Part shown: positions 21,601-33,706 of the stretch, in pieces
How the letters are laid out: every line of letters starts with the position of its first letter
How positions within the stretch are numbered: position 1 is the stretch's first letter
Source of the DNA: Porphyra umbilicalis
Lineage: Eukaryota; Rhodophyta; Bangiophyceae; Bangiales; Bangiaceae
Direction: 5' to 3'
Assembly (NCBI GenBank): GCA_002049455.2
Contig: KV918799.1
Span: 1 to 64,000 of the forward strand
Length of the DNA stretch: 64,000 bases
Program-made: the position numbers and the translations under genes
The notes under the pieces: model-generated
Told to the model about the DNA's origin: nothing
Databases searched by the model: none
What the model saw: only the letters and a program-made list of their open reading frames with translations

Positions 21601-24600
21601 GACTTGTGTCGCCCAATAGTTCAATGGCCACGCAATTGGGGACACCATGGCGTGGTGCAACAGGTCCGTTGCACTCGCGCGGATGCCCTGGGGATGGTCA
21701 CCATCGATCTCTCTGGCATTGCGGGTGGTCGCCAACCCGCGCATGCACGCGGTTGGGGCGGGGTGGACTTGTGTCGCCCAATAGTTCGATGGCCACGCAA
21801 TTGGGGACACCATGGCGTGGTGCAACAGGTCCGTTGCACTCGCGCGGATGCCCTGGGCATGGTCACCATCGATCTCTCTGGCATTTGCGGGTGGTCGCCA
21901 ACCCGCGCATGCACGCGGTTGGGGCGGGGTGACTTGTGTCGCCCAATAGTTCGATGGCCACGCAATTGGGGACACCATGGCGTGGTGCAACAGGTCCGTT
22001 GCACTCGCGCGGATGCCCTGGGGATGGTCACCATCGATCTCTCTGGCATTTGCGGGTGGTCGCCAACCCGCGCATGCACGCGGTTGGGGCGGGGTGGACT
22101 TGTGTCGCCCAATAGTTCGATGGCCACGCAATTGGGGACACCATGGCGTGGTGCAACAGGTCCGTTGCACTCGCGCGGATGCCCTGGGCATGGTCACCAT
22201 CGATCTCTCTGGCATTTGCGGGTGGTCGCCAACCCGCGCATGCACGCGGTTGGGGCGGGGTGGACTTGTGTCGCCCAATAGTTCGATGGCCACGCAATTG
22301 GGGACACCATGGCGTGGTGCAACAGGTCCGTTGCACTCGCGCGGATGCCCTGGGCATGGTCACCATCGATCTCTCTGGCATTTGCGGGTGGTCGCCAACC
22401 CGCGCATGCACGCGGTTGGGGCGGGGTGGACTTGTGTCGCCCAATAGTTCGATGGCCACGCAATTGGGGACACCATGGCGTGGTGCAACAGGTCCGTTGC
22501 ACTCGCGCGGATGCCCTGGGGATGGTCACCATCGATCTCTCTGGCATTTGCGGGTGGTCGCCAACCCGCGCATGCACGCGGTTGGGGCGGGGTGGACTTG
22601 TGTCGCCCAATAGTTCGATGGCCACGCAATTGGGGACACCATGGCGTGGTGCAACAGGTCCGTTGCACTCGCGCGGATGCCCTGGGGATGGTCACCATCG
22701 ATCTCTCTGGCATTTGCGGGTGGTCGCCAACCCGCGCATGCACGCGGTTGGGGCGGGGTGGACTTGTGTCGCCCAATAGTTCGATGGCCACGCAATTGGG
22801 GACACCATGGCGTGGTGCAACAGGTCCGTTGCACTCGCGCGGATGCCCTGGGCATGGTCACCATCGATCTCTCTGGCATTTGCGGGTGGTCGCCAACCCG
22901 CGCATGCACGCGGTTGGGGCGGGGTGGACTTGTGTCGCCCAATAGTTCGATGGCCACGCAATTGGGGACACCATGGCGTGGTGCAACAGGTCCGTTGCAC
23001 TCGCGCGGATGCCCTGGGGATGGTCACCATCGATCTCTCTGGCATTTGCGGGTGGTCGCCAACCCGCGCATGCACGCGGTTGGGGCGGGGTGGACTTGTG
23101 TCGCCCAATAGTTCGATGGCCACGCAATTGGGGACACCATGGCGTGGTGCAACAGGTCCGTTGCACTCGCGCGGATGCCCTGGGGATGGTCACCATCGAT
23201 CTCTCTGGCATTTGCGGGTGGTCGCCAACCCGCGCATGCACGCGGTTGGGGCGGGGTGGACTTGTGTCGCCCAATAGTTCGATGGCCACGCAATTGGGGA
23301 CACCATGGCGTGGTGCAACAGGTCCGTTGCACTCGCGCGGATGCCCTGGGGATGGTCACCATCGATCTCTCTGGCATTTGCGGGTGGTCGCCAACCCGCG
23401 CATGCACGCGGTTGGGGCGGGGTGGACTTGTGTCGCCCAATAGTTCGATGGCCACGCAATTGGGGACACCATGGCGTGGTGCAACAGGTCCGTTGCACTC
23501 GCGCGGATGCCCTGGGATGGTCACCATCGATCTCTCTGGCATTTGCGGGTGGTCGCCAACCCGCGCATGCACGCGGTTGGGGCGGGGTGGACTTGTGTCG
23601 CCCAATAGTTCGATGGCCACGCAATTGGGGACACCATGGCGTGGTGCAACAGGTCCGTTGCACTCGCGCGGATGCCCTGGGATGGTCACCATCGATCTCT
23701 CTGGCATTTGCGGGTGGTCGCCAACCCGCGCATGCACGCGGTTGGGGCGGGGTGGACTTGTGTCGCCCAATAGTTCGATGGCCACGCAATTGGGGACACC
23801 ATGGCGTGGTGCAACAGGTCCGTTGCACTCGCGCGGATGCCCTGGGATGGTCACCATCGATCTCTCTGGCATTTGCGGGTGGTCGCCAACCCGCGCATGC
23901 ACGCGGTTGGGGCGGGGTGGACTTGTGTCGCCCAATAGTTCGATGGCCACGCAATTGGGGACACCATGGCGTGGTGCAACAGGTCCGTTGCACTCGCGCG
24001 GATGCCCTGGGCATGGTCACCATCGATCTCTCTGGCATTTGCGGGTGGTCGCCAACCCGCGCATGCACGCGGTTGGGGCGGGGTGGACTTGTGTCGCCCA
24101 ATAGTTCGATGGCCACGCAATTGGGGACACCATGGCGTGGTGCAACAGGTCCGTTGCACTCGCGCGGATGCCCTGGGGATGGTCACCATCGATCTCTCTG
24201 GCATTTGCGGGTGGTCGCCAACCCGCGCATGCACGCGGTTGGGGCGGGGTGGACTTGTGTCGCCCAATAGTTCGATGGCCACGCAATTGGGGACACCATG
24301 GCGTGGTGCAACAGGTCCGTTGCACTCGCGCGGATGCCCTGGGATGGTCACCATCGATCTCTCTGGCATTTGCGGGTGGTCGCCAACCCGCGCATGCACG
24401 CGGTTGGGGCGGGGTGGACTTGTGTCGCCCAATAGTTCGATGGCCACGCAATTGGGGACACCATGGCGTGGTGCAACAGGTCCGTTGCACTCGCGCGGAT
24501 GCCCTGGGGATGGTCACCATCGATCTCTCTGGCATTTGCGGGTGGTCGCCAACCCGCGCATGCACGCGGTTGGGGCGGGGTGGACTTGTGTCGCCCAATA

Positions 24601-27600
24601 GTTCGATGGCCACGCAATTGGGGACACCATGGCGTGGTGCAACAGGTCCGTTGCACTCGCGCGGATGCCCTGGGGATGGTCACCATCGATCTCTCTGGCA
24701 TTTGCGGGTGGTCGCCAACCCGCGCATGCACGCGGTTGGGGCGGGGTGGACTTGTGTCGCCCAATAGTTCGATGGCCACGCAATTGGGGACACCATGGCG
24801 TGGTGCAACAGGTCCGTTGCACTCGCGCGGATGCCCTGGGGATGGTCACCATCGATCTCTCTGGCATTTGCGGGTGGTCGCCAACCCGCGCATGCACGCG
24901 GTTGGGGCGGGGTGGACTTGTGTCGCCCAATAGTTCGATGGCCACGCAATTGGGGACACCATGGCGTGGTGCAACAGGTCCGTTGCACTCGCGCGGATGC
25001 CCTGGGATGGTCACCATCGATCTCTCTGGCATTTGCGGGTGGTCGCCAACCCGCGCATGCACGCGGTTGGGGCGGGGTGGACTTGTGTCGCCCAATAGTT
25101 CGATGGCCACGCAATTGGGGACACCATGGCGTGGTGCAACAGGTCCGTTGCACTCGCGCGGATGCCCTGGGGATGGTCACCATCGATCTCTCTGGCATTT
25201 GCGGGTGGTCGCCAACCCGCGCATGCACGCGGTTGGGGCGGGGTGGACTTGTGTCGCCCAATAGTTCGATGGCCACGCAATTGGGGACACCATGGCGTGG
25301 TGCAACAGGTCCGTTGCACTCGCGCGGATGCCCTGGGGATGGTCACCATCGATCTCTCTGGCATTTGCGGGTGGTCGCCAACCCGCGCATGCACGCGGTT
25401 GGGGCGGGGTGGACTTGTGTCGCCCAATAGTTCGATGGCCACGCAATTGGGGACACCATGGCGTGGTGCAACAGGTCCGTTGCACTCGCGCGGATGCCCT
25501 GGGCATGGTCACCATCGATCTCTCTGGCATTTGCGGGTGGTCGCCAACCCGCGCATGCACGCGGTTGGGGCGGGGTGGACTTGTGTCGCCCAATAGTTCG
25601 ATGGCCACGCAATTGGGGACACCATGGCGTGGTGCAACAGGTCCGTTGCACTCGCGCGGATGCCCTGGGATGGTCACCATCGATCTCTCTGGCATTTGCG
25701 GGTGGTCGCCAACCCGCGCATGCACGCGGTTGGGGCGGGGTGGACTTGTGTCGCCCAATAGTTCGATGGCCACGCAATTGGGGACACCATGGCGTGGTGC
25801 AACAGGTCCGTTGCACTCGCGCGGATGCCCTGGGGATGGTCACCATCGATCTCTCTGGCATTTGCGGGTGGTCGCCAACCCGCGCATGCACGCGGTTGGG
25901 GCGGGGTGGACTTGTGTCGCCCAATAGTTCGATGGCCACGCAATTGGGGACACCATGGCGTGGTGCAACAGGTCCGTTGCACTCGCGCGGATGCCCTGGG
26001 ATGGTCACCATCGATCTCTCTGGCATTTGCGGGTGGTCGCCAACCCGCGCATGCACGCGGTTGGGGCGGGGTGGACTTGTGTCGCCCAATAGTTCGATGG
26101 CCACGCAATTGGGGACACCATGGCGTGGTGCAACAGGTCCGTTGCACTCGCGCGGATGCCCTGGGGATGGTCACCATCGATCTCTCTGGCATTTGCGGGT
26201 GGTCGCCAACCCGCGCATGCACGCGGTTGGGGCGGGGTGGACTTGTGTCGCCCAATAGTTCGATGGCCACGCAATTGGGGACACCATGGCGTGGTGCAAC
26301 AGGTCCGTTGCACTCGCGCGGATGCCCTGGGATGGTCACCATCGATCTCTCTGGCATTTGCGGGTGGTCGCCAACCCGCGCATGCACGCGGTTGGGGCGG
26401 GGTGGACTTGTGTCGCCCAATAGTTCGATGGCCACGCAATTGGGGACACCATGGCGTGGTGCAACAGGTCCGTTGCACTCGCGCGGATGCCCTGGGCATG
26501 GTCACCATCGATCTCTCTGGCATTTGCGGGTGGTCGCCAACCCGCGCATGCACGCGGTTGGGGCGGGGTGGACTTGTGTCGCCCAATAGTTCGATGGCCA
26601 CGCAATTGGGGACACCATGGCGTGGTGCAACAGGTCCGTTGCACTCGCGCGGATGCCCTGGGGATGGTCACCATCGATCTCTCTGGCATTTGCGGGTGGT
26701 CGCCAACCCGCGCATGCACGCGGTTGGGGCGGGGTGGACTTGTGTCGCCCAATAGTTCGATGGCCACGCAATTGGGGACACCATGGCGTGGTGCAACAGG
26801 TCCGTTGCACTCGCGCGGATGCCCTGGGGATGGTCACCATCGATCTCTCTGGCATTTGCGGGTGGTCGCCAACCCGCGCATGCACGCGGTTGGGGCGGGG
26901 TGGACTTGTGTCGCCCAATAGTTCGATGGCCACGCAATTGGGGACACCATGGCGTGGTGCAACAGGTCCGTTGCACTCGCGCGGATGCCCTGGGATGGTC
27001 ACCATCGATCTCTCTGGCATTTGCGGGTGGTCGCCAACCCGCGCATGCACGCGGTTGGGGCGGGGTGGACTTGTGTCGCCCAATAGTTCGATGGCCACGC
27101 AATTGGGGACACCATGGCGTGGTGCAACAGGTCCGTTGCACTCGCGCGGATGCCCTGGGGATGGTCACCATCGATCTCTCTGGCATTTGCGGGTGGTCGC
27201 CAACCCGCGCATGCACGCGGTTGGGGCGGGGTGGACTTGTGTCGCCCAATAGTTCGATGGCCACGCAATTGGGGACACCATGGCGTGGTGCAACAGGTCC
27301 GTTGCACTCGCGCGGATGCCCTGGGGATGGTCACCATCGATCTCTCTGGCATTTGCGGGTGGTCGCCAACCCGCGCATGCACGCGGTTGGGGCGGGGTGG
27401 ACTTGTGTCGCCCAATAGTTCGATGGCCACGCAATTGGGGACACCATGGCGTGGTGCAACAGGTCCGTTGCACTCGCGCGGATGCCCTGGGGATGGTCAC
27501 CATCGATCTCTCTGGCATTTGCGGGTGGTCGCCAACCCGCGCATGCACGCGGTTGGGGCGGGGTGGACTTGTGTCGCCCAATAGTTCGATGGCCACGCAA

Positions 27601-30600
27601 TTGGGGACACCATGGCGTGGTGCAACAGGTCCGTTGCACTCGCGCGGATGCCCTGGGATGGTCACCATCGATCTCTCTGGCATTTGCGGGTGGTCGCCAA
27701 CCCGCGCATGCACGCGGTTGGGGCGGGGTGGACTTGTGTCGCCCAATAGTTCGATGGCCACGCAATTGGGGACACCATGGCGTGGTGCAACAGGTCCGTT
27801 GCACTCGCGCGGATGCCCTGGGCATGGTCACCATCGATCTCTCTGGCATTTGCGGGTGGTCGCCAACCCGCGCATGCACGCGGTTGGGGCGGGGTGGACT
27901 TGTGTCGCCCAATAGTTCGATGGCCACGCAATTGGGGACACCATGGCGTGGTGCAACAGGTCCGTTGCACTCGCGCGGATGCCCTGGGGATGGTCACCAT
28001 CGATCTCTCTGGCAATTGCGGGTGGTCGCCAACCCGCGCATGCACGCGGTTGGGGCGGGGTGGACTTGTGTCGCCCAATAGTTCGATGGCCACGCAATTG
28101 GGGACACCATGGCGTGGTGCAACAGGTCCGTTGCACTCGCGCGGATGCCCTGGGCATGGTCACCATCGATCTCTCTGGCATTTGCGAGTGGTCGCCAACC
28201 CGCGCATGCACGCGTTGGGGCGGGGTGGACTTGTGTCGCCCAATAGTTCGATGGCCACGCAATTGGGGACACCATGGCGTGGTGCAACAGGTCCGTTGCA
28301 CTCGCGCGGATGCCCTGGGCATGGTCACCATCGATCTCTCTGGCATTTGCGGGTGGTCGCCAACCCGCGCATGCACGCGGTTGGGGCGGGGTGGACTTGT
28401 GTCGCCCAATAGTTCGATGGCCACGCAATTGGGGACACCATGGCGTGGTGCAACAGGTCCGTTGCACTCGCGCGGATGCCCTGGGGATGGTCACCATCGA
28501 TCTCTCTGGCATTTGCGGGTGGTCGCCAACCCGCGCATGCACGCGGTTGGGGCGGGGTGGACTTGTGTCGCCCAATAGTCGATGGCCACGCAATTGGGGA
28601 CACCATGGCGTGGTGCAACAGGTCCGTTGCACTCGCGCGGATGCCCTGGGGATGGTCACCATCGATCTCTCTGGCATTTGCGGGTGGTCGCCAACCCGCG
28701 CATGCACGCGGTTGGGGCGGGGTGGACTTGTGTCGCCCAATAGTTCGATGGCCACGCAATTGGGGACACCATGGCGTGGTGCAACAGGTCCGTTGCACTC
28801 GCGCGGATGCCCTGGGCATGGTCACCATCGATCTCTCTGGCATTTGCGGGTGGTCGCCAACCCGCGCATGCACGCGTGGGGCGGGGTGGACTTGTGTCGC
28901 CCAATAGTTCGATGGCCACGCAATTGGGGACACCATGGCGTGGTGCAACAGGTCCGTTGCACTCGCGCGGATGCCCTGGGGATGGTCACCATCGATCTCT
29001 CTGGCATTTGCGGGTGGTCGCCAACCCGCCCATGCACGCGGTTGGGGCGGGGTGGACTTGTGTCGCCCAATAGTTCGATGGCCACGCAATTGGGGACACC
29101 ATGGCGTGGTGCAACAGGTCCGTTGCACTCGCGCGGACGCCCTGGGGATGGTCACCATCGATCTCTCTGGCATTTGCGGGTGGTCGCCAACCCGCCCATG
29201 CACGCGGTTGGGGCGGGGTGGACTTGTGTCGCCCAATAGTTCGATGGCCACGCAATTGGGGACACCATGGCGTGGTGCAACAGGTCCGTTGCACTCGCGC
29301 GGATGCCCTGGGGATGGTCACCATCGATCTCTCTGGCATTTGCGGGTGGTCGCCAACCCGCGCATGCACGCGGTTGGGGCGGGGTGGACTTGTGTCGCCC
29401 AATAGTTCGATGGCCACGCAATTGGGGACACCATGGCGTGGTGCAACAGGTCCGTTGCACTCGCGCGGATGCCCTGGGGATGGTCACCATCGATCTCTCT
29501 GGCATTTGCGGGTGGTCGCCAACCCGCGCATGCACGCGGTTGGGGCGGGGTGGACTTGTGTCGCCCAATAGTTCGATGGCCACGCAATTGGGGACACCAT
29601 GGCGTGGTGCAACAGGTCCGTTGCACTCGCGCGGATGCCCTGGGCATGGTCACCATCGATCTCTCTGGCATTTGCGGGTGGTCGCCTACCCGCGCATGCA
29701 CGCGGTTGGGGCGGGGTGGACTTGTGTCGCCCAATAGTTCGATGGCCACGCAATTGGGGACACAATGGCGTGGTGCAACAGGTCCGTTGCACTCGCGCGG
29801 ATGCCCTGGGCATGGTCACCATCGATCTCTCTGGCATTTGCGGGTGGTCGCCAACCCGCGCATGCACGCGGTTGGGGCGGGGTGGACTTGTGTCGCCCAA
29901 TAGTTCGATGGCCACGCAATTGGGGACACCATGGCGTGGTGCAACAGGTCCGTTGCACTCGCGCGGATGCCCTGGGGATGGTCACCGTCGATCTCTCTGG
30001 CATTTGCGGGTGGTCGCCAACCCGCGCATGCACGCGGTTGGGGCGGGGTGGACTTGTGTCGCCCAATAGTTCGATGGCCACGCAATTGGGGACACCATGG
30101 CGTGGTGCAACAGGTCCGTTGCACTTGCGCGGATGCCCTGGGGATGGTCACCATCGATCTCTCTGGCATTAGCGGGTGGTCGCCAACCCGCGCATGCACG
30201 CGGTTGGGGCGGGGTGGACTTGTGTCGCCCAATAGTTCGATGGCCACGAAATTGGGGACACCATGGCGTGGTGCAACAGGTCCGTTGCACTCGCGCAGAT
30301 GCCCTGGGCATGGTCACCATCGATCTCTCTGGCATTTGCGAGTGGTCGCCAACCCGCGCATGCACGCGGTTGGGGCGGGGTGGCCTTGTGTGGCCCAATA
30401 GTTCGATGGCCACGCAATTGGGGATACAATGGCGTGGTGCAACAGGTCCGTTGCACTCGCGCGGATGCCCTGGGGATGGTCACCATCGATCTCTCTGGCA
30501 TTTGCGGGTGGTCGCCAACCCGCGCATGCACGCGGTTGGGGCGGGGTGGACTTGTGTCGCCCAATAGTTCGATGGCCACGCAATTGGGGACACCATGGCG

Positions 30601-31934
30601 TGGTGCAACAGGTCCGTTGCACTCGCGCGGATGTCCTGGGGATGGTCACCATCGATCTCTCTGGCATTTGCGGGTGGTCGCCAACCCGCGCATGCACGCG
30701 GTTGGGGCGGGGTGGACTTGCGTCGCCCAATAGTTCGATGGCCACGCAATTGAAGACACCATGGCGTGGTGCAACAGGTCCGTTGCACTCGCGCGGATGC
30801 CCTGGGGATGGTCACCATCGATCTCTCTGGCATTTGCGGGTGGTCGCCAACCCGCGCATGCACGCGGTTGGGGCGGGGTGGACTTGTGTCGCCCAATAGT
30901 TCGATGGCCACGCAATTGGGGACACCATGGCGTGGTGCAACAGGTCCGTTGCACTCGCGCGGATGCCCTGGGCATGGTCACCATCGATCTCTCTGGCATT
31001 TGCGGGTGGTCGCCAACCCGCGCATGCACGCGGTTGGGGCGGGGTGGACTTGTGTCGCCCAATAGTTCGATGGCCACGCAATTGGGGACACAATGGCGTG
31101 GTGCAACAGGTCCGTTGCACTCGCGCGGATGCCCTGGGGATGGTCACCATCGATCTCTCTGGCATTTGCGAGTGGTCGCCAACCCGCGCATGCACGCGGT
31201 TGGGGCGGGGTGGACTTGTGTCGCCCAATAGTTCGATGGCCACGCAATTGGGGACACCATGGCGTGGTGCAACAGGTCCGTTGCACTCGCGCGGATGCCC
31301 TGCGGATGGTCACCATCGATCTCTCTGGCATTTGCGGGTGGTCGCCAACCCGCGCATGCACGCGGTTGGGGCGGGGTGGACTTGTGTCGCCCAATAGTTC
31401 GATGGCCACGCAATTGGGGACACCATGGCGTGGTGCAACAGGTCCGTTGCACTCGCGCGGATGCCCTGGGGATGGTCACCATCGATCTCTCTGGCATTTG
31501 CGGGTGGTCGCCAACCCGCGCATGCACGCGGTTGGGGCGGGGTGGACTTGTGTCGCCCAATAGTTCGATGGCCACGCAATTGGGGACACCATGGCGTGGT
31601 GCAACAGGTCCGTTGCACTCGCGCGGATGCCCTGGCCATGGTCACCATCGATCTCTCTGGCATTTGCGGGTGGTCGCCAACCCGCGCATGCACGCGGTTG
31701 GGGCGGGGTGGACTTGTGTCGCCCAATAGTTCGATGGCCACGCAATTGGGGACACCATGGCGTGGTGCAACAGGTCCGTTGCACTCGCGCGGATGCCCTG
31801 CGGATGGTCACCATCGATCTCTCTGACATTTGCGGGTGGTCGCCAACCCGCGCATGCACGCGGTTGGGGCGGGGTGGACTTGAGTCGCCCAATATTTCGA
31901 TGGCCACGCAATTGGGGACACCATGGCGTGGTGC
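18613..31934. repeat. Tandem satellite array, about 80 copies of a 166-bp unit
   Basis: A head-to-tail array with exact 166-bp periodicity: the landmark AGTTCGATGGCCACG recurs at 18631, 18797 and 18963, and so on to the far edge. The unit also includes ATTGGGGACACCATGGCG, ATCGATCTCTCTGGCATTTG and GCATGCACGCGGTTGGGG. Units from about 22.0 to 27.9 kb are almost identical to each other, varying mainly at one site (CCTGGGGATGG, CCTGGGCATGG, or the 165-bp form CCTGGGATGG). Units near both edges carry many private changes, the usual mark of homogenisation by unequal exchange in the centre. No spacer DNA lies between units. Unit length is close to nucleosomal DNA, as in many centromeric and subtelomeric satellites. 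Open frames on both strands are by-products of the repeat. Confidence 0.98.
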
Positions 31935-32483
31935 ATCATGCACACATCTAGGCCACCCGCTCGCGACTGCATTGGGCGGTCGACGTGGCTCGGCCTGAGG
32001 CAGCTGCAGCAGGTGCCTTGGAAGCAGTACGCGAGCGAGCGGTTTGGCACTGGGGGCGCGTTGGGGAGCGCGTGACACCACGCACGGGGGGGACAGTCAG
32101 GGTCGGCGGCGCTCGACCGCCAGATGGCCTCTACGGCTCTTTGCCCACGCAGCATCGCGTTTTCGACGACTTGGCCGTCCGCCGCGGCCCGAGCGCGGCC
32201 GCCAGCAACCGCCACTGGCGAGGCTCCCTGCCCAGCAGGTGACGCATCAATGGGCAACAGCGGATCGGCTGTTGAAGCTCCTGCCGAGCGCGGCGGAGTC
32301 GCTGTGAACGGCAACCGCCTGCGCGCAGCAGATTGGCGCCCTAGGAACAGCGCCACCTGCGCGGAGGGAAGCCCATCGTCGAGTCGCGCAGGTGTCGTGG
32401 CCGACGTGGGCAGCACTTTGTGCGTCACGTCCTCAGCGTCGGCGTGGCCGCTGTCGCGGGCTCTCCGGCCGTCAACGGCTGCT

Positions 32484-32488
32484 CCAGC

Positions 32489-32522
<34 letters not shown>

Positions 32523-32580
32523 CCAACAGCACCAGCAGCAGCAGGAACAGCAACAGCAGCGCCAGCTGGAGCCCCTTCGC
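32484..32580. repeat. CAG/CAR trinucleotide repeat
   Basis: Interrupted (CAG)n run on the + strand. On the - strand it lies inside the C-terminal part of the RecQ gene, where it encodes a run of Ala. Confidence 0.9.
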
Positions 32581-32942
32581 CAGCAGCGAGGGACACAGCA
32601 GCACCAGCAGACCGAGTCGAGCCAAATCCGACGGCGCGCGAGGACCGCGACGGCGGCGACAATGGCGCTAACAACGACAAGGACGGCGGCGAGGAAGGAG
32701 CACTTGGACCGGGCGGCGTCGTTGGCGGCGTCACATGGCGAGACGTCCGTCGCACAAAAGCAGACACTGGCCGCTGGGTCTGGCTCTCCTGCAGGTGGAA
32801 CCTCGGGTGAGCCAGCGGCACACGCCTCGTTGTCGCGCGCCGGGCCGAGACCGAGGCCGACCGCTGCCGACCGAGCGGCAGCAATTGGGCAAAGTTGTCC
32901 CCGTCCATATCGCGGCGGCCGCGGCGGCGACGACGACGCTGC

Positions 32943-32999
32943 GCATCGTCATTGTCGTAGTTGTCGTCTTCCTCGTCCTCGTCGTCGCCGTCGTCGTCT

Positions 33000-33030
<31 letters not shown>
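32943..33030. repeat. GTC/GAC trinucleotide repeat
   Basis: Imperfect (GTC)n run on the + strand. On the - strand it encodes the long Asp/Glu run in the RecQ C-terminal tail. Confidence 0.85.
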
Positions 33031-33674
33031 CGCGGCGCCGCGTTTGTTCCCTCACCGTCTCGCAGCCGCTGCCCCCGCGCCGCCGGTTGTCGCTCTCCAC
33101 CTGCGCCGCGCAAAGGTCACAGCGCGCAAAGTTGCCGCGCACGCACGACACAAAGTTGGTGGGCGAGATGCCCTCAAAGTGCGAGTCGAGCCCCCACCGC
33201 CTGCAACCAGTGGGTGGTAGCTCTGCCCACTTGACGGCGTCGCCAGCGGCCTCGATGTTGGGGATGGCCGTCTTTGACTGGTCCAACGGGGCCGTGTAGC
33301 CGTCCGGAGTCCAAGCGACCGCCGCCGCGGTCGTCGACGCGTCCCGACACAGCCGACCAGAGGCTTGGACAAAACTGAGCGGATGCCGCGGACCGAGGAG
33401 GAGCGCCCAAACCATATCTGCAAAGTCCGTGCCCGTTGACACTGCCGGCAAGCCGACGACAATGACGACCCCGACGCCAGGCGCGCGCAGAGCATCCGCT
33501 ACAACGGCAGACACCATGACGGGCGGCGGCCGGCTGCTGCCTCCTGCCCGGCTGCTCGGGCCACCGCGCCCGAGGTTGGCAGCCGTCGAAAGGATGAAGT
33601 GGTTGATGGTCGGCCCGTGAAACGCGCCGATGATTGTCTGGTCCTGGTCGACAAGGAGGCCCCCGCCCGCAGGT

Positions 33675-33706
<32 letters not shown>

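Noticed and set aside
18613..31934. Dozens of 143-, 156- and 200-320-codon open frames on both strands of the satellite
   Set aside because: They repeat with the 166-bp unit, shift frame each unit, occur on both strands at once and have no domain. They are by-products of a stop-poor repeat.
18613..31934. CRISPR-like array
   Set aside because: Units are 166 bp, contiguous and without unique spacers, in a eukaryotic context. This is satellite DNA.
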